Shown: positions 36,043 to 44,150 of the stretch, one piece after another | Layout of the letters: each line of letters begins with the position of its first letter | Position numbering within the stretch: position 1 is the first letter of the stretch | From: Neorhizobium alkalisoli | GTDB taxonomy: Bacteria; Pseudomonadota; Alphaproteobacteria; Rhizobiales; Rhizobiaceae | Direction of reading: 5' to 3' | Length of the DNA: 64,000 nucleotides | Assembly: GCF_007829835.1 (NCBI RefSeq) | Contig: NZ_VIWP01000001.1 | Coordinates: forward strand, 1,261,181 to 1,325,180 | Notes under the pieces: model-generated | The model's input: the letters and a program-made list of their open reading frames with translations, nothing else | Told to the model about the DNA's origin: nothing | Databases searched by the model: none | Program-made: the position numbers and the translations under genes

Positions 36043-36786
36043 TCAGGCCGGCTCTTCAAGCTCCACGCTCAAGCTGCGCAATTCGCGCGTATGGGCGTGT
36101 TGAACGTTACCCAGCCGCAGATCTTCAGCCGTCACCTGCTCCACCATATTGCCATCGATCATTACACCGACTTCCGTGCACAGATGCGCGATGACGCTGA
36201 GATTGTGGCTGACCATGACATAGGTGAGGTTTCGCTCGGCCCTGAGGTCGGCGAGAAGGTTGAGGATTTCCGCCTGAACCGAAACGTCGAGCGCCGAGGT
36301 CGGCTCGTCGAGCAGCAGCACTTCCGGTTCGGCGATCAGGGCGCGGGCGATCGCCACGCGCTGGCGCTGGCCGCCGGAGAGCTGGTGAGGATAGCGGAAC
36401 CGTGCCGCCTGCGGCAGGGCAACGGCCGACAGGACTTTGGCGATACGATCGTCGATCCTGTCCATGCCATGCACGAGCGGCAGTTCCGACAGGATGCGGT
36501 CGATCGTCTGGCGCGGATGCAGCGAACCATAGGGGTCCTGAAACACCATCTGCACCTTGCGGAAGAAGGCGGGCGGGCGTTTCAGCGGTGCGTCTTCGCC
36601 GGAAAAGGCGATGCGGCCGGACCATTCGTTGTTGAGGCCGGCCATGGCGCGCAGAACGGTGGATTTGCCCGAGCCGCTTTCGCCGACAATGCCGAAGCTC
36701 GCGCCCTTGGCGACCTTGAAGGACACGCCCTTGACGACTTTGCGGTCGCCAAAGGCGATGCGCAGGTTGTCGATCTCGATCGTCAT
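36043..36786 (-). CDS. Dipeptide/oligopeptide ABC transporter ATPase (DppF-like)
   Basis: ATPase of 247 residues with Walker A GESGSGKST, signature LSGGQRQRVAIARAL, Walker B VLLLDEPTSALDVSVQAEIL and the LTYVMVSHNLSVIAHLC switch. The DVSVQAEIL tail of Walker B is typical of peptide/nickel importers. The C-terminal peptide-importer extension is short here. I chose ATG 36786, which overlaps the previous stop by four bases; the GTG at 36795 is possible. Confidence 0.9.
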   Translation of the reverse strand: MTIEIDNLRIAFGDRKVVKGVSFKVAKGASFGIVGESGSGKSTVLRAMAGLNNEWSGRIAFSGEDAPLKRPPAFFRKVQMVFQDPYGSLHPRQTIDRILSELPLVHGMDRIDDRIAKVLSAVALPQAARFRYPHQLSGGQRQRVAIARALIAEPEVLLLDEPTSALDVSVQAEILNLLADLRAERNLTYVMVSHNLSVIAHLCTEVGVMIDGNMVEQVTAEDLRLGNVQHAHTRELRSLSVELEEPA

Positions 36787-37610
36787 TTCAGCCACTCCGG
36801 ATCACGGGTCAGCACGGGCAGGCGCTCCTTCGGATGGATCAGCGAGGGCATGCAGTTCAAAAGGCCGCGCGTATAAGGATGCTGGGCGGAGAGAAGGTCG
36901 GATGCCTTCAGCTCTTCCATCACCTGGCCGGCATACATGACGGCGACGCGATCGCAAAAATGCGAGACCAGCGGCAGGTCGTGGCTGATGAGCAGCAGGC
37001 CCATGCCACGTTCGGACACCAGTTCCTCGATCAGGCGCAGGATTTCCGCCTGCACCGTCGCGTCGAGCGCAGACGTCGGTTCGTCGGCGATCAGCAGTTC
37101 CGGATCCGGCGCCAGCATCATGGCGATCATCACGCGCTGGCCCATGCCGCCGGAGACTTCGTGCGGATAGGAGGCGGCGACCTTTTTCGGATCGCGGATC
37201 TTTACCGTTTCCAGAAGATGGACCGCGGCCTCCAGCGCCTGACGCTTGCTGCCGCCCTTGTGGGTGCGCCAGGATTCCGCCACCTGGCTGCCGATCGTCT
37301 TCACCGGGTTCAGCGAATATTTCGGGTCCTGCAGGATGAAGCCGGCCCGCTTGCCGCGGATCGTGCGCATCTGCTTTTCCGAAGCCGACAGGATATCGAT
37401 CCCGTCAAAGGCGAGCTTTTCGGCTTCGATAACGGTCTGTTTCGGCAGAAGCTTCATCAGGGCGCGGGCCGTCAGGCTTTTGCCCGAACCGCTTTCGCCG
37501 ACAATGCCGAGCTTTTCCGTGCCGAGCTTCATCGACACGCCCTTGACGGCCTGATGGAAGCCGGTGCGCGACGGAAAACCGATCTTGAGATTGTTGATTT
37601 CGACCAGCAT
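36783..37610 (-). CDS. Dipeptide/oligopeptide ABC transporter ATPase (DppD-like)
   Basis: ATPase of 275 residues with Walker A GESGSGKSLTARALM, signature VSGGMGQRVMIAMML, Walker B LLIADEPTSALDATVQAEIL and LLLISHDLPLVSHFCDRVAVMYAGQVME. The C-terminus has the peptide-importer extension (HPYTRGLLNCMPSLIHPKERLPVL). It pairs with the DppF-like protein as a heterodimer. The gene follows the second permease gene by three bases and overlaps the DppF-like gene by four. Confidence 0.91.
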   Translation of the reverse strand: MLVEINNLKIGFPSRTGFHQAVKGVSMKLGTEKLGIVGESGSGKSLTARALMKLLPKQTVIEAEKLAFDGIDILSASEKQMRTIRGKRAGFILQDPKYSLNPVKTIGSQVAESWRTHKGGSKRQALEAAVHLLETVKIRDPKKVAASYPHEVSGGMGQRVMIAMMLAPDPELLIADEPTSALDATVQAEILRLIEELVSERGMGLLLISHDLPLVSHFCDRVAVMYAGQVMEELKASDLLSAQHPYTRGLLNCMPSLIHPKERLPVLTRDPEWLK

Positions 37611-37613
37611 CCG

Positions 37614-38513
37614 TCAGTTCCCCTTCGGATCCAGAACGTCGCGCAGTGCATCGCCAAGGAAATTGAAAGCGAGCGAGACGAGGAAGATGGCAATGCCGGG
37701 AATGGCGGCAACCCACCATTGTTCGAAGATGAAGCGCTTGGCAGTGGCGATCATCGCACCCCATTCCGGCGACGGCGGCTGGGCGCCCATGCCGAGGAAG
37801 CCGAGCGAGGCGGCGGTGATGATGATCGACGACATGTCGAGTGTCACGCGCACGATGAGCGTCGGCACGCAGAGCGGCATGATGTGGCGAAAAATGATGC
37901 GCCACGAAGAACCGCCGGTCAGGCGATAGGCGGCGATGAAGTCGCTACCGCGCACCGTCAGCGTTTCTGCGCGGGCCATACGGGCGTAAGGCGGCCAGGC
38001 GGTGAGCGCGATTGCAAGCACGGCGCTTTCGACGCCCGGCTTCAGCGCCGCGACGAAGGCCAGCGCCAGCACGAGGCGCGGGAAGGCCAGAAAGATATCG
38101 GTGATGCGCATCAGGATCGTATCGACGATACCGCCGAAATAACCGGCGATGCAGCCGATGGCGAGGCCGATCGGCGCAACCAGCACGACGACGGCAATGA
38201 CCATGCCGAGCGTGACGCGGCCGCCGAAGAGGAGGCGTGAATAGATGTCGCGGCCAAGCTCGTCCGTGCCGAACCAGTGGGCGGCACTCGGCGCCGCCAG
38301 GCGGTTGGCGAGATCCTGCGTCGCCGGATCATGGGTCGCAAGCAGCGGCGCGAAAATCGCGATCGCGATGAAGGCGAGAATGATGGTTAGGCCGATCATG
38401 CCCAGCGCATTGCCGCGCAGGTTCAGCCAGATACGGTAGCGGTTGCCCCAGGCGGCCTGCTGGCGCGATGACGGACTTTCATCCAGCGCCCAGTTTCGGA
38501 AGGTGGCGATCAT
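37614..38513 (-). CDS. Dipeptide/oligopeptide ABC transporter permease (DppC-like)
   Basis: Permease of 299 residues. It has an N-terminal OppC_N-type segment (LRGNALGMIGLTIILAFIAIAIFAPLLATHDP), the LAAPSAAHWFGTDELGRDIYSRLLFGGRVTL motif characteristic of DppC/OppC, and the EAA loop (YRLTGGSSWRIIFRHIMPLCVP). Its start shares one base with the DppB-like stop. Confidence 0.92.
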   Translation of the reverse strand: MIATFRNWALDESPSSRQQAAWGNRYRIWLNLRGNALGMIGLTIILAFIAIAIFAPLLATHDPATQDLANRLAAPSAAHWFGTDELGRDIYSRLLFGGRVTLGMVIAVVVLVAPIGLAIGCIAGYFGGIVDTILMRITDIFLAFPRLVLALAFVAALKPGVESAVLAIALTAWPPYARMARAETLTVRGSDFIAAYRLTGGSSWRIIFRHIMPLCVPTLIVRVTLDMSSIIITAASLGFLGMGAQPPSPEWGAMIATAKRFIFEQWWVAAIPGIAIFLVSLAFNFLGDALRDVLDPKGN

Positions 38514-39526
38514 TATTTTACCCGTGGATCGAGGACGCGGTAGAGAATGTCCGCAATCAGGTTGAGGCCGACATAGATCAGGCCGATCAGAAGCGTGGTG
38601 CCGACGACCGGGTTCATGTCCGCATTCATCAGCGATACGGTCAGATACTGGCCGATGCCCGGCCAGGAGAACACGGTCTCGGTGACGACGGCGCCTTCGA
38701 GAAGGCCGGCATAGGTCAGCGCGATGACGGTGACGAGCTGGACGGCAACGGTCGGAAAGGCATGACCCCAGATCACCTTGGTCAGCGACAGGCCCTTGGC
38801 GCGGGCCGTGATGACGAATTCGCCCTTCAGCGCATCGATCATGAAGGCGCGCGTCATGCGGGCGATATAGGCCATCGAGAAATAGGCAAGGATGATGACC
38901 GGCTGCGCCATATGTGCCAGCGCATCCCAGAAGGCGCCAAGATCTCCGGCGATCAGGGTATCGATCGTCAGGATGCCGGTGACCGGGTCGATCATGCCGT
39001 CATAGATGATGTCCTGACGGCCGGGGCCGGGGGCGATATCGAGCGCCGAATAGAAGATCAAAAGCGAGATCAGCGACAGCATGAAGACCGGCACGGAATG
39101 GCCGGCAAGGCAGACGACGCGGATTGCCTGGTCGGTGAACGAGCCCTGGCGGACGGCGGCCCAGACGCCGAGCGGAATGCCGATCAGCGCGGCCAGCAGA
39201 AGCGCGGCCGTGGCAAGCTCGAAGGTCGCCGGGAAGAAACGGACGATATCCTGCGCCACCGGGTTCTTGGTCAGAACCGACATGCCGAAATCGCCATGGG
39301 CGAGCTGGTAGAGGTAATGCAGGAACTGCACCGGAATGGGCTGATCGAGGCCCATTTCGGCGCGTACGCGAAGAATGACGTCCTCGGGCGCATTGTCGCC
39401 AACGGCGGCAATGACCGGATCGACCGGCATGACCCGGCCGATGAGGAATGTCAGCACAGTCAAACCGAACAGCGTCAGGAAGACGCTGCTCAGTGTTGCT
39501 GCAAGGCTTTTGAAACGCCTGTTCAC
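38513..39526 (-). CDS. Dipeptide/oligopeptide ABC transporter permease (DppB-like)
   Basis: Permease of 337 residues with the DppB/OppB N-terminal pattern (LFGLTVLTFLIGRVMPVDPV), a long periplasmic loop and the C-terminal six-helix core (ARAKGLSLTKVIWGHAFPTVAVQLVTVIALTYAGLLEGAVVTETVFSWPGIGQYL). Its start overlaps the binding-protein stop by four bases. Confidence 0.92.
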   Translation of the reverse strand: MNRRFKSLAATLSSVFLTLFGLTVLTFLIGRVMPVDPVIAAVGDNAPEDVILRVRAEMGLDQPIPVQFLHYLYQLAHGDFGMSVLTKNPVAQDIVRFFPATFELATAALLLAALIGIPLGVWAAVRQGSFTDQAIRVVCLAGHSVPVFMLSLISLLIFYSALDIAPGPGRQDIIYDGMIDPVTGILTIDTLIAGDLGAFWDALAHMAQPVIILAYFSMAYIARMTRAFMIDALKGEFVITARAKGLSLTKVIWGHAFPTVAVQLVTVIALTYAGLLEGAVVTETVFSWPGIGQYLTVSLMNADMNPVVGTTLLIGLIYVGLNLIADILYRVLDPRVK

Positions 39527-41121
39527 GCCTTGTTGGTCTCCAGGTAGGAATTGCCTTCAGACAGAACGCCGAGCTGGAAGCCGTTGACGTTCTTGCGGCA
39601 TGCCGCGGTCTTGGTGGTCTGGAACATGACGGCGAATGGGCTGTTTGCCATGAAGTCACGCTGCAGCTGTTCGTAAAGAGCCAGGCGCTTGGCCGGATCC
39701 TTCTCGTCGCGGGCAGCTTCCGCCTTGGCCGTCATTGCATCGTCCTTGTAGCTCGAGCGCCATGCGAAGGGCTTCTTCTTGGCGTCGTCGGAATTGTCCT
39801 TGTTGATGCAGAACACTTCGGCGTTCGAGTTCGGATCGAAATAGTCGGTGCCCCATGCCGACAGCGCCATTTCATGGCCACGGGCGCGCATCTTGGTCAG
39901 GACCTGGCGGTTTTCGGCCGACTGCAGCTTTACGCGGATGCCGATGGCGCCGAGATTGGCCTGGATCGCCTGAGCGAGGTCCGGATAGGGCTGTGCCGAA
40001 TAGTGGTCGAGCGTGATGTCGAAACCGTCCTTCAGGCCGGCTTCGGCCATCAGGGCTTTGGCCTTTTCGAGATCCTGCTTGAACGGCGTGTCGGTGACCG
40101 TGCCCGGGAAGCCGGCCGGCTCCATGCTCTGGTGAACGGCGTGCGTCAGCGGCACGATGTTCTTCTGCATGCCTTCGTAATCGAGCGCCCACTTGACGGC
40201 CTGCCAGACCTGCGGCTTGGCGAGGTTGGCATTGTTCTGGTTGAGCGAGATCAGCACCAGCGAGGCGATCTGCTTGCGCACCAGCGTGATGTTCTCGTCC
40301 GACTGCAGGGCCTTCAGCTGTTCGGAGGTCAGGTCGCGGGCGATATCGACATCGCCCTTCTGCAGCATAAGCATCTGCGACGACGGATCGACGACGTGGC
40401 GGATGATGACGCGCTTCAGGTTGCCCTTGTAGGGGCCGTTTTCGTTGAGCACCAGGGTGATGCTTTCCGACGCCTTCCAGGCCTGCAGCTTGAAGGAGCC
40501 CGAGCCGGCGCTGTTCTTCTGCAGCCAGGCATTGCCGAGGTCGCCATTCGCTTCATTGGCCATGACAACCTTCTTTTCGACGATGGCGCCGATGTTTGCC
40601 GACAGGCAGAACAGAAGGAAGGAAATCGCGGTCGGCTGTTCGGTCGTCAGGGTGACGGTCTTTTCATCCTTGGCGACGATGCGGCTTTCAACGTTTTCAG
40701 CGGTGAAGCCGAACTGGTTGATGATGAAGGCCGGGCTCTTGTTCATCTTGATGGCGCGCTGCAGCGAAAACGCCACGTCTTCGCCGGTCACCGGGGCGCC
40801 GGAGGAGAATTTTGCATCCGCGAGCTTGAAGGTGAAGACCTTGTTGTCGGCATCGGCTTCCCAGGACGCGGCGACGACGGGCAGAACCTGGTCCGGGTTG
40901 TCGCTGTTGGCACGTACCAGCTTCTGGTACATGTTGCTCATCACTTCGCCACCGACGGCCTCAAAACCCTCATGCGGGTCAAGGCTGGTCATGTTGTCGA
41001 GCTGCTGGGCAACGACCAGGATGTCCTTCGGCGTGGCCGCGAATGCGGTGTCGGCCAGTTCGATATAGGACAGGAAGGGCAGGGCTGCGCCGCCGATCAG
41101 AAAATTGCGTCTGGATACCAT
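39523..41121 (-). CDS. Peptide ABC transporter substrate-binding protein (DppA/OppA family)
   Basis: Solute-binding protein family 5 member of 532 residues. ATG 41121 follows AAGGGGAA and opens a twin-arginine type leader (VSRRNFLIGGAALPFLSYIELADTAFA). The mature part has the family pattern (LDPHEGFEAVGGEVMSNMYQKLV, GAPVTGEDVAFSLQRAI, VWQAVKWALDYEGM). It is the first gene of the importer operon, 209 bases from the divergent dipeptidase gene. With DAP-type D-aminopeptidase in the same operon, D-residue peptides such as murein peptides are likely ligands. Confidence 0.9.
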   Translation of the reverse strand: MVSRRNFLIGGAALPFLSYIELADTAFAATPKDILVVAQQLDNMTSLDPHEGFEAVGGEVMSNMYQKLVRANSDNPDQVLPVVAASWEADADNKVFTFKLADAKFSSGAPVTGEDVAFSLQRAIKMNKSPAFIINQFGFTAENVESRIVAKDEKTVTLTTEQPTAISFLLFCLSANIGAIVEKKVVMANEANGDLGNAWLQKNSAGSGSFKLQAWKASESITLVLNENGPYKGNLKRVIIRHVVDPSSQMLMLQKGDVDIARDLTSEQLKALQSDENITLVRKQIASLVLISLNQNNANLAKPQVWQAVKWALDYEGMQKNIVPLTHAVHQSMEPAGFPGTVTDTPFKQDLEKAKALMAEAGLKDGFDITLDHYSAQPYPDLAQAIQANLGAIGIRVKLQSAENRQVLTKMRARGHEMALSAWGTDYFDPNSNAEVFCINKDNSDDAKKKPFAWRSSYKDDAMTAKAEAARDEKDPAKRLALYEQLQRDFMANSPFAVMFQTTKTAACRKNVNGFQLGVLSEGNSYLETNKA

Positions 41122-41279
41122 TGTTATATTCCCCTTGAACGGCCGGTTCTCCGGAGTGCGGAGGCCGGCAAGATTTTGCCGCAAAAAGATGCAGGCCTCT
41201 TATCAGGCGCCATTTCGGGCGACCAATTCCGTTTTTCGAATGGGTTATGCGCGGTTTGCATTTGCGGCTATCGCGCGCG

Positions 41280-41291
41280 ATCCGTACGGAT
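41280..41291. promoter_or_regulatory. 12-bp palindrome between peptide-importer and dipeptidase genes
   Basis: Perfect palindrome ATCCGTACGGAT, 38 bases before the dipeptidase start and about 160 bases upstream of the importer operon. A possible regulator site for the divergent pair, judged only from symmetry and position. Confidence 0.3.
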
Positions 41292-41329
41292 AATCAAAAA
41301 TCCCAGGCTTTGGCAGGATATTTCAGAAA

Positions 41330-42367
41330 ATGCTCAACAATTCGCTCCCGATCTTCGATGGCCATAACGATGTCCTGCTACGCCTGCGGCGCGCCGGTGG
41401 CGAGGATCCCGTGAAGCGTTTTCTTGAAGGCGAAGAGACGGGACATATCGACTTGCCGCGCGCGAAGGCCGGTGGGCTCGCCGGGGGGCTCTGCGCCATC
41501 TATGTGCCGTCGCCCAGCATGACCAAGGATGCCAATGGCGATTTCCCGACGCCGGCCCAGCCCGTGGCGCTCAATGAGACGCTCGCAATGGCACGCCTGC
41601 TGTTCGATATCGAGGCGCGCTCGGAAGGTGCAGTAACGGTCTGCCGCACGGCAGCGGATATCCGCCGCTCGATCGAGACGGGCAGCTTTGCCGCCGTCTT
41701 CCATATCGAGGGTGCCGAAGCGATCGCCGTCGATCTCGATGCGCTGCACGTCCTTTATCAGGCCGGTCTCCGCACGCTCGGTCCGGTCTGGAGCCGGCCG
41801 AACGTCTTTGCTTACGGCGTTCCCTTCCGTTACCCGTCCTCGCCCGATATCGGCCCAGGTCTCAGTGACGCCGGCCGCGACCTGATCCGCGCCTGCAACG
41901 AGCTGAAGATAATGGTCGACCTGTCGCATATGAACGAAGCCGGTTTCTGGGAGATTGCGAAGATCTCGAAGGCGCCGCTCGTCGCCTCCCATTCGAACGT
42001 GCATGCGCTTTGCCAGCACAGCCGCAACCTGACCGACCGCCAGCTTGACGCGATCAAGGATACGGGTGGTCTGGCCGGCATCAATTTCGGCGTTCTCTTC
42101 CTGCGCGACGATGGGGTCAAGGATCCGAATACCAGCCTCGACCTGCTTGTGCGGCATGTCGCTTACATAGCCGAGCGCATTGGCATCGAGCATGTCGCGC
42201 TCGGCTCGGATTTCGACGGCACGACCATTCCGGCCGAGATGAAGGATGCCGCCGGCCTGCCGCGCCTCGTCGAGGCACTTCGCCGCCACGGCTTCAATGA
42301 CGCCGAGTTGAAGAAGATCGCGCACGAGAACTGGATCTCGGTACTGGAACGCAGCTGGGCGGTTTAA
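41330..42367 (+). CDS. Membrane-dipeptidase family (M19) peptidase
   Basis: Zinc peptidase of 345 residues related to renal dipeptidase. The first metal ligands His12 and Asp14 lie in FDGHNDVLLRL, the bridging Glu in FHIEGAEAI, and the later histidines in VASHSNVHALCQHSRNLTD; the SDFDGT motif is also present. Bacterial members cleave dipeptides with a C-terminal D-residue, such as L-Ala-D-Glu or D-Ala-D-Ala. No signal peptide or lipobox is seen, so it is cytoplasmic here. It is divergent from the peptide importer and completes the D-peptide set. Confidence 0.9.
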   Translation: MLNNSLPIFDGHNDVLLRLRRAGGEDPVKRFLEGEETGHIDLPRAKAGGLAGGLCAIYVPSPSMTKDANGDFPTPAQPVALNETLAMARLLFDIEARSEGAVTVCRTAADIRRSIETGSFAAVFHIEGAEAIAVDLDALHVLYQAGLRTLGPVWSRPNVFAYGVPFRYPSSPDIGPGLSDAGRDLIRACNELKIMVDLSHMNEAGFWEIAKISKAPLVASHSNVHALCQHSRNLTDRQLDAIKDTGGLAGINFGVLFLRDDGVKDPNTSLDLLVRHVAYIAERIGIEHVALGSDFDGTTIPAEMKDAAGLPRLVEALRRHGFNDAELKKIAHENWISVLERSWAV

Positions 42368-42394
42368 CGCGCACCCTGTCTCGCGCGGGATACA

Positions 42395-44140
42395 TCAGTA
42401 GACATCGCGCAGATAACGCTTGTCCCGCTTGAGCTTTGCCACGTAGTCGGCCGCCTGTTCCGGTGACATGCCGCCATGTTCCGCGATGATTTCGCCAAGT
42501 GCTGCGTCCACGTCCCGGGCCATGCGGCTTGCGTCGCCGCAGACATAGAAGGAAGCGCCTTCTTCCAGCCAGGAAAACAGCGCCTTGCCGTTTTCCTTCA
42601 TGCGGGTCTGGACATAGATCTTGGCGTCCTGATCGCGCGAAAAGGCAAGGTCGAGGCGGGTCAGCAGGCCGTCGCGGCTCATGGTGGAAAGCTCGTCTTC
42701 GTAGATGAAGTCGCTCTCGCGGCGCTGGTCACCGAAGAACAGCCAGTTCCGGCCCTTGGCCCCGCGGGCGCGGCGCTCCTGCAGGAACGCACGGAAAGGC
42801 GCAATGCCGGTGCCGGGGCCGACCATGATCATCGGTGCATCGTCGTTACCCGGAACACGAAAAGCCTTGTTCTGCGACACGAAAATGCCGGCACTCGCAC
42901 CTTCGGCGACCCGATCGGCCATGAAGGTCGAGCAGACGCCGCCGCGATCTCGGCCGGACGCGTGATAACGGACGCTGGCGACGGTGAGGTGGACATAGTC
43001 ACCGGCTTCCGTCGGGCTCGAGGAGATCGAATAGGCGCGATGTTGCAGCGGCTTTAAAAGTGTGATGAATTCCGCGGCGCTCATGCCGCCTTGAGGCAGA
43101 AGCGAGAGCAGGTCGAGACTGTCCCTGCCCCAGAGGAAATCGTCGAGCGCTTCCTTGTCGCCGTTGCGAACCACATGGGTGAGTTCCTCGTGACCGGCGC
43201 GGCGCTCGACCTCGGCGATCAGATCGCGCGACGGCGTGGAGATCTCGTATTGGCTCGACAACAGTGCAGCGAGTGGGGCGCCGTCGATTTCCGTCTCAAC
43301 CGAGGCCCCGAGCCTTGTGATCAGCAGATTGACAAGCGCCGGATCGTTGATCGGCATGACACCGAGCGCGTCGCCGGCCTCGTAGGCAAGGCCGCTTTCG
43401 CCGAGATCGAATTCGAAATGGCGGATTTCCTTGATCGAACCTGGGCCGGACAGGCGGCGGTTGACGGCAAGCGTCGATGCATAGGGGTTCTTGCGGCTCC
43501 AGCCTGCCGTGTCGCGTAACGGGGCAGGTGGAGCAATCGCGGCGCTCGCGCCCGGAACTTGCTTCTCGGCAGCGAGCGGCAAGGTTTCCCCCAGCCATGC
43601 AGCGGCTGCGTCTTCAAAATCGATATCGCAGTCGAGGCGGCTGGCGATACGCGTCGCGCCAAGCTGTTCGAGACGCGTGTCGATCAGCTTGCCTGCCTGG
43701 CAAAAGCCATCATAGCCGGTATCGCCGAGCGCTAGGACAGCGAATTTCAGGTTTTCGAGGCGCGGAGCGGCATCAGCTGACAAGGCTTCCCAGAAAAGCT
43801 GGGCATTGTCCGGCATCTCGCCTTCGCCATAGGTCGAGGTGACGATCACCAGATGGCGCATGGCGGAGAGGGCCGCCATGTCGATATCGTCAAGTCCGCG
43901 GACTTCCGGCGCCATGCCGATTGCGCGCGCCGATGCTGCGGCATCCATCGCCACCTGTTCGGCATTGCCCGTCTGGGTGCCGAACAGGATGTGCAGCGGT
44001 TGAGCCGCACCGGCGGCAGGTGCGCCCGCGGTGCTTTCCCTGGCAATCAGGCGCGAGTTCAGGCCGGCCATGAAGCCGGAGAGCCAGGCGCGCTGGTCGC
44101 TGTTGAAAGGGGCGTCCTCGGGGATATGGGGTATCGTCAT
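42395..44140 (-). CDS. CysJ-like diflavin reductase
   Basis: NADPH-dependent FMN/FAD reductase of 581 residues. Domains in order: a flavodoxin-like FMN domain (ILFGTQTGNAEQVA, VTSTYGEGEMPDNA, LGDTGYDGFCQAG), an FAD domain with connecting insert (AYSISSSPTEAG, GGVCSTFMADR) and an NADPH domain (MVGPGTGIAPFRAFLQERRARG, YVCGDASRMARDVDAAL). It ends KRYLRDVY, as sulfite reductase flavoproteins do. ATG 44140 starts ten bases after the stop of the glutamate-synthase-like gene. No CysI or siroheme gene is nearby, so its electron acceptor may be the neighbouring GltB-like protein. A role in sulfite reduction with CysI encoded elsewhere cannot be excluded. Confidence 0.88.
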   Translation of the reverse strand: MTIPHIPEDAPFNSDQRAWLSGFMAGLNSRLIARESTAGAPAAGAAQPLHILFGTQTGNAEQVAMDAAASARAIGMAPEVRGLDDIDMAALSAMRHLVIVTSTYGEGEMPDNAQLFWEALSADAAPRLENLKFAVLALGDTGYDGFCQAGKLIDTRLEQLGATRIASRLDCDIDFEDAAAAWLGETLPLAAEKQVPGASAAIAPPAPLRDTAGWSRKNPYASTLAVNRRLSGPGSIKEIRHFEFDLGESGLAYEAGDALGVMPINDPALVNLLITRLGASVETEIDGAPLAALLSSQYEISTPSRDLIAEVERRAGHEELTHVVRNGDKEALDDFLWGRDSLDLLSLLPQGGMSAAEFITLLKPLQHRAYSISSSPTEAGDYVHLTVASVRYHASGRDRGGVCSTFMADRVAEGASAGIFVSQNKAFRVPGNDDAPMIMVGPGTGIAPFRAFLQERRARGAKGRNWLFFGDQRRESDFIYEDELSTMSRDGLLTRLDLAFSRDQDAKIYVQTRMKENGKALFSWLEEGASFYVCGDASRMARDVDAALGEIIAEHGGMSPEQAADYVAKLKRDKRYLRDVY

Positions 44141-44150
44141 GATGTGCGCC

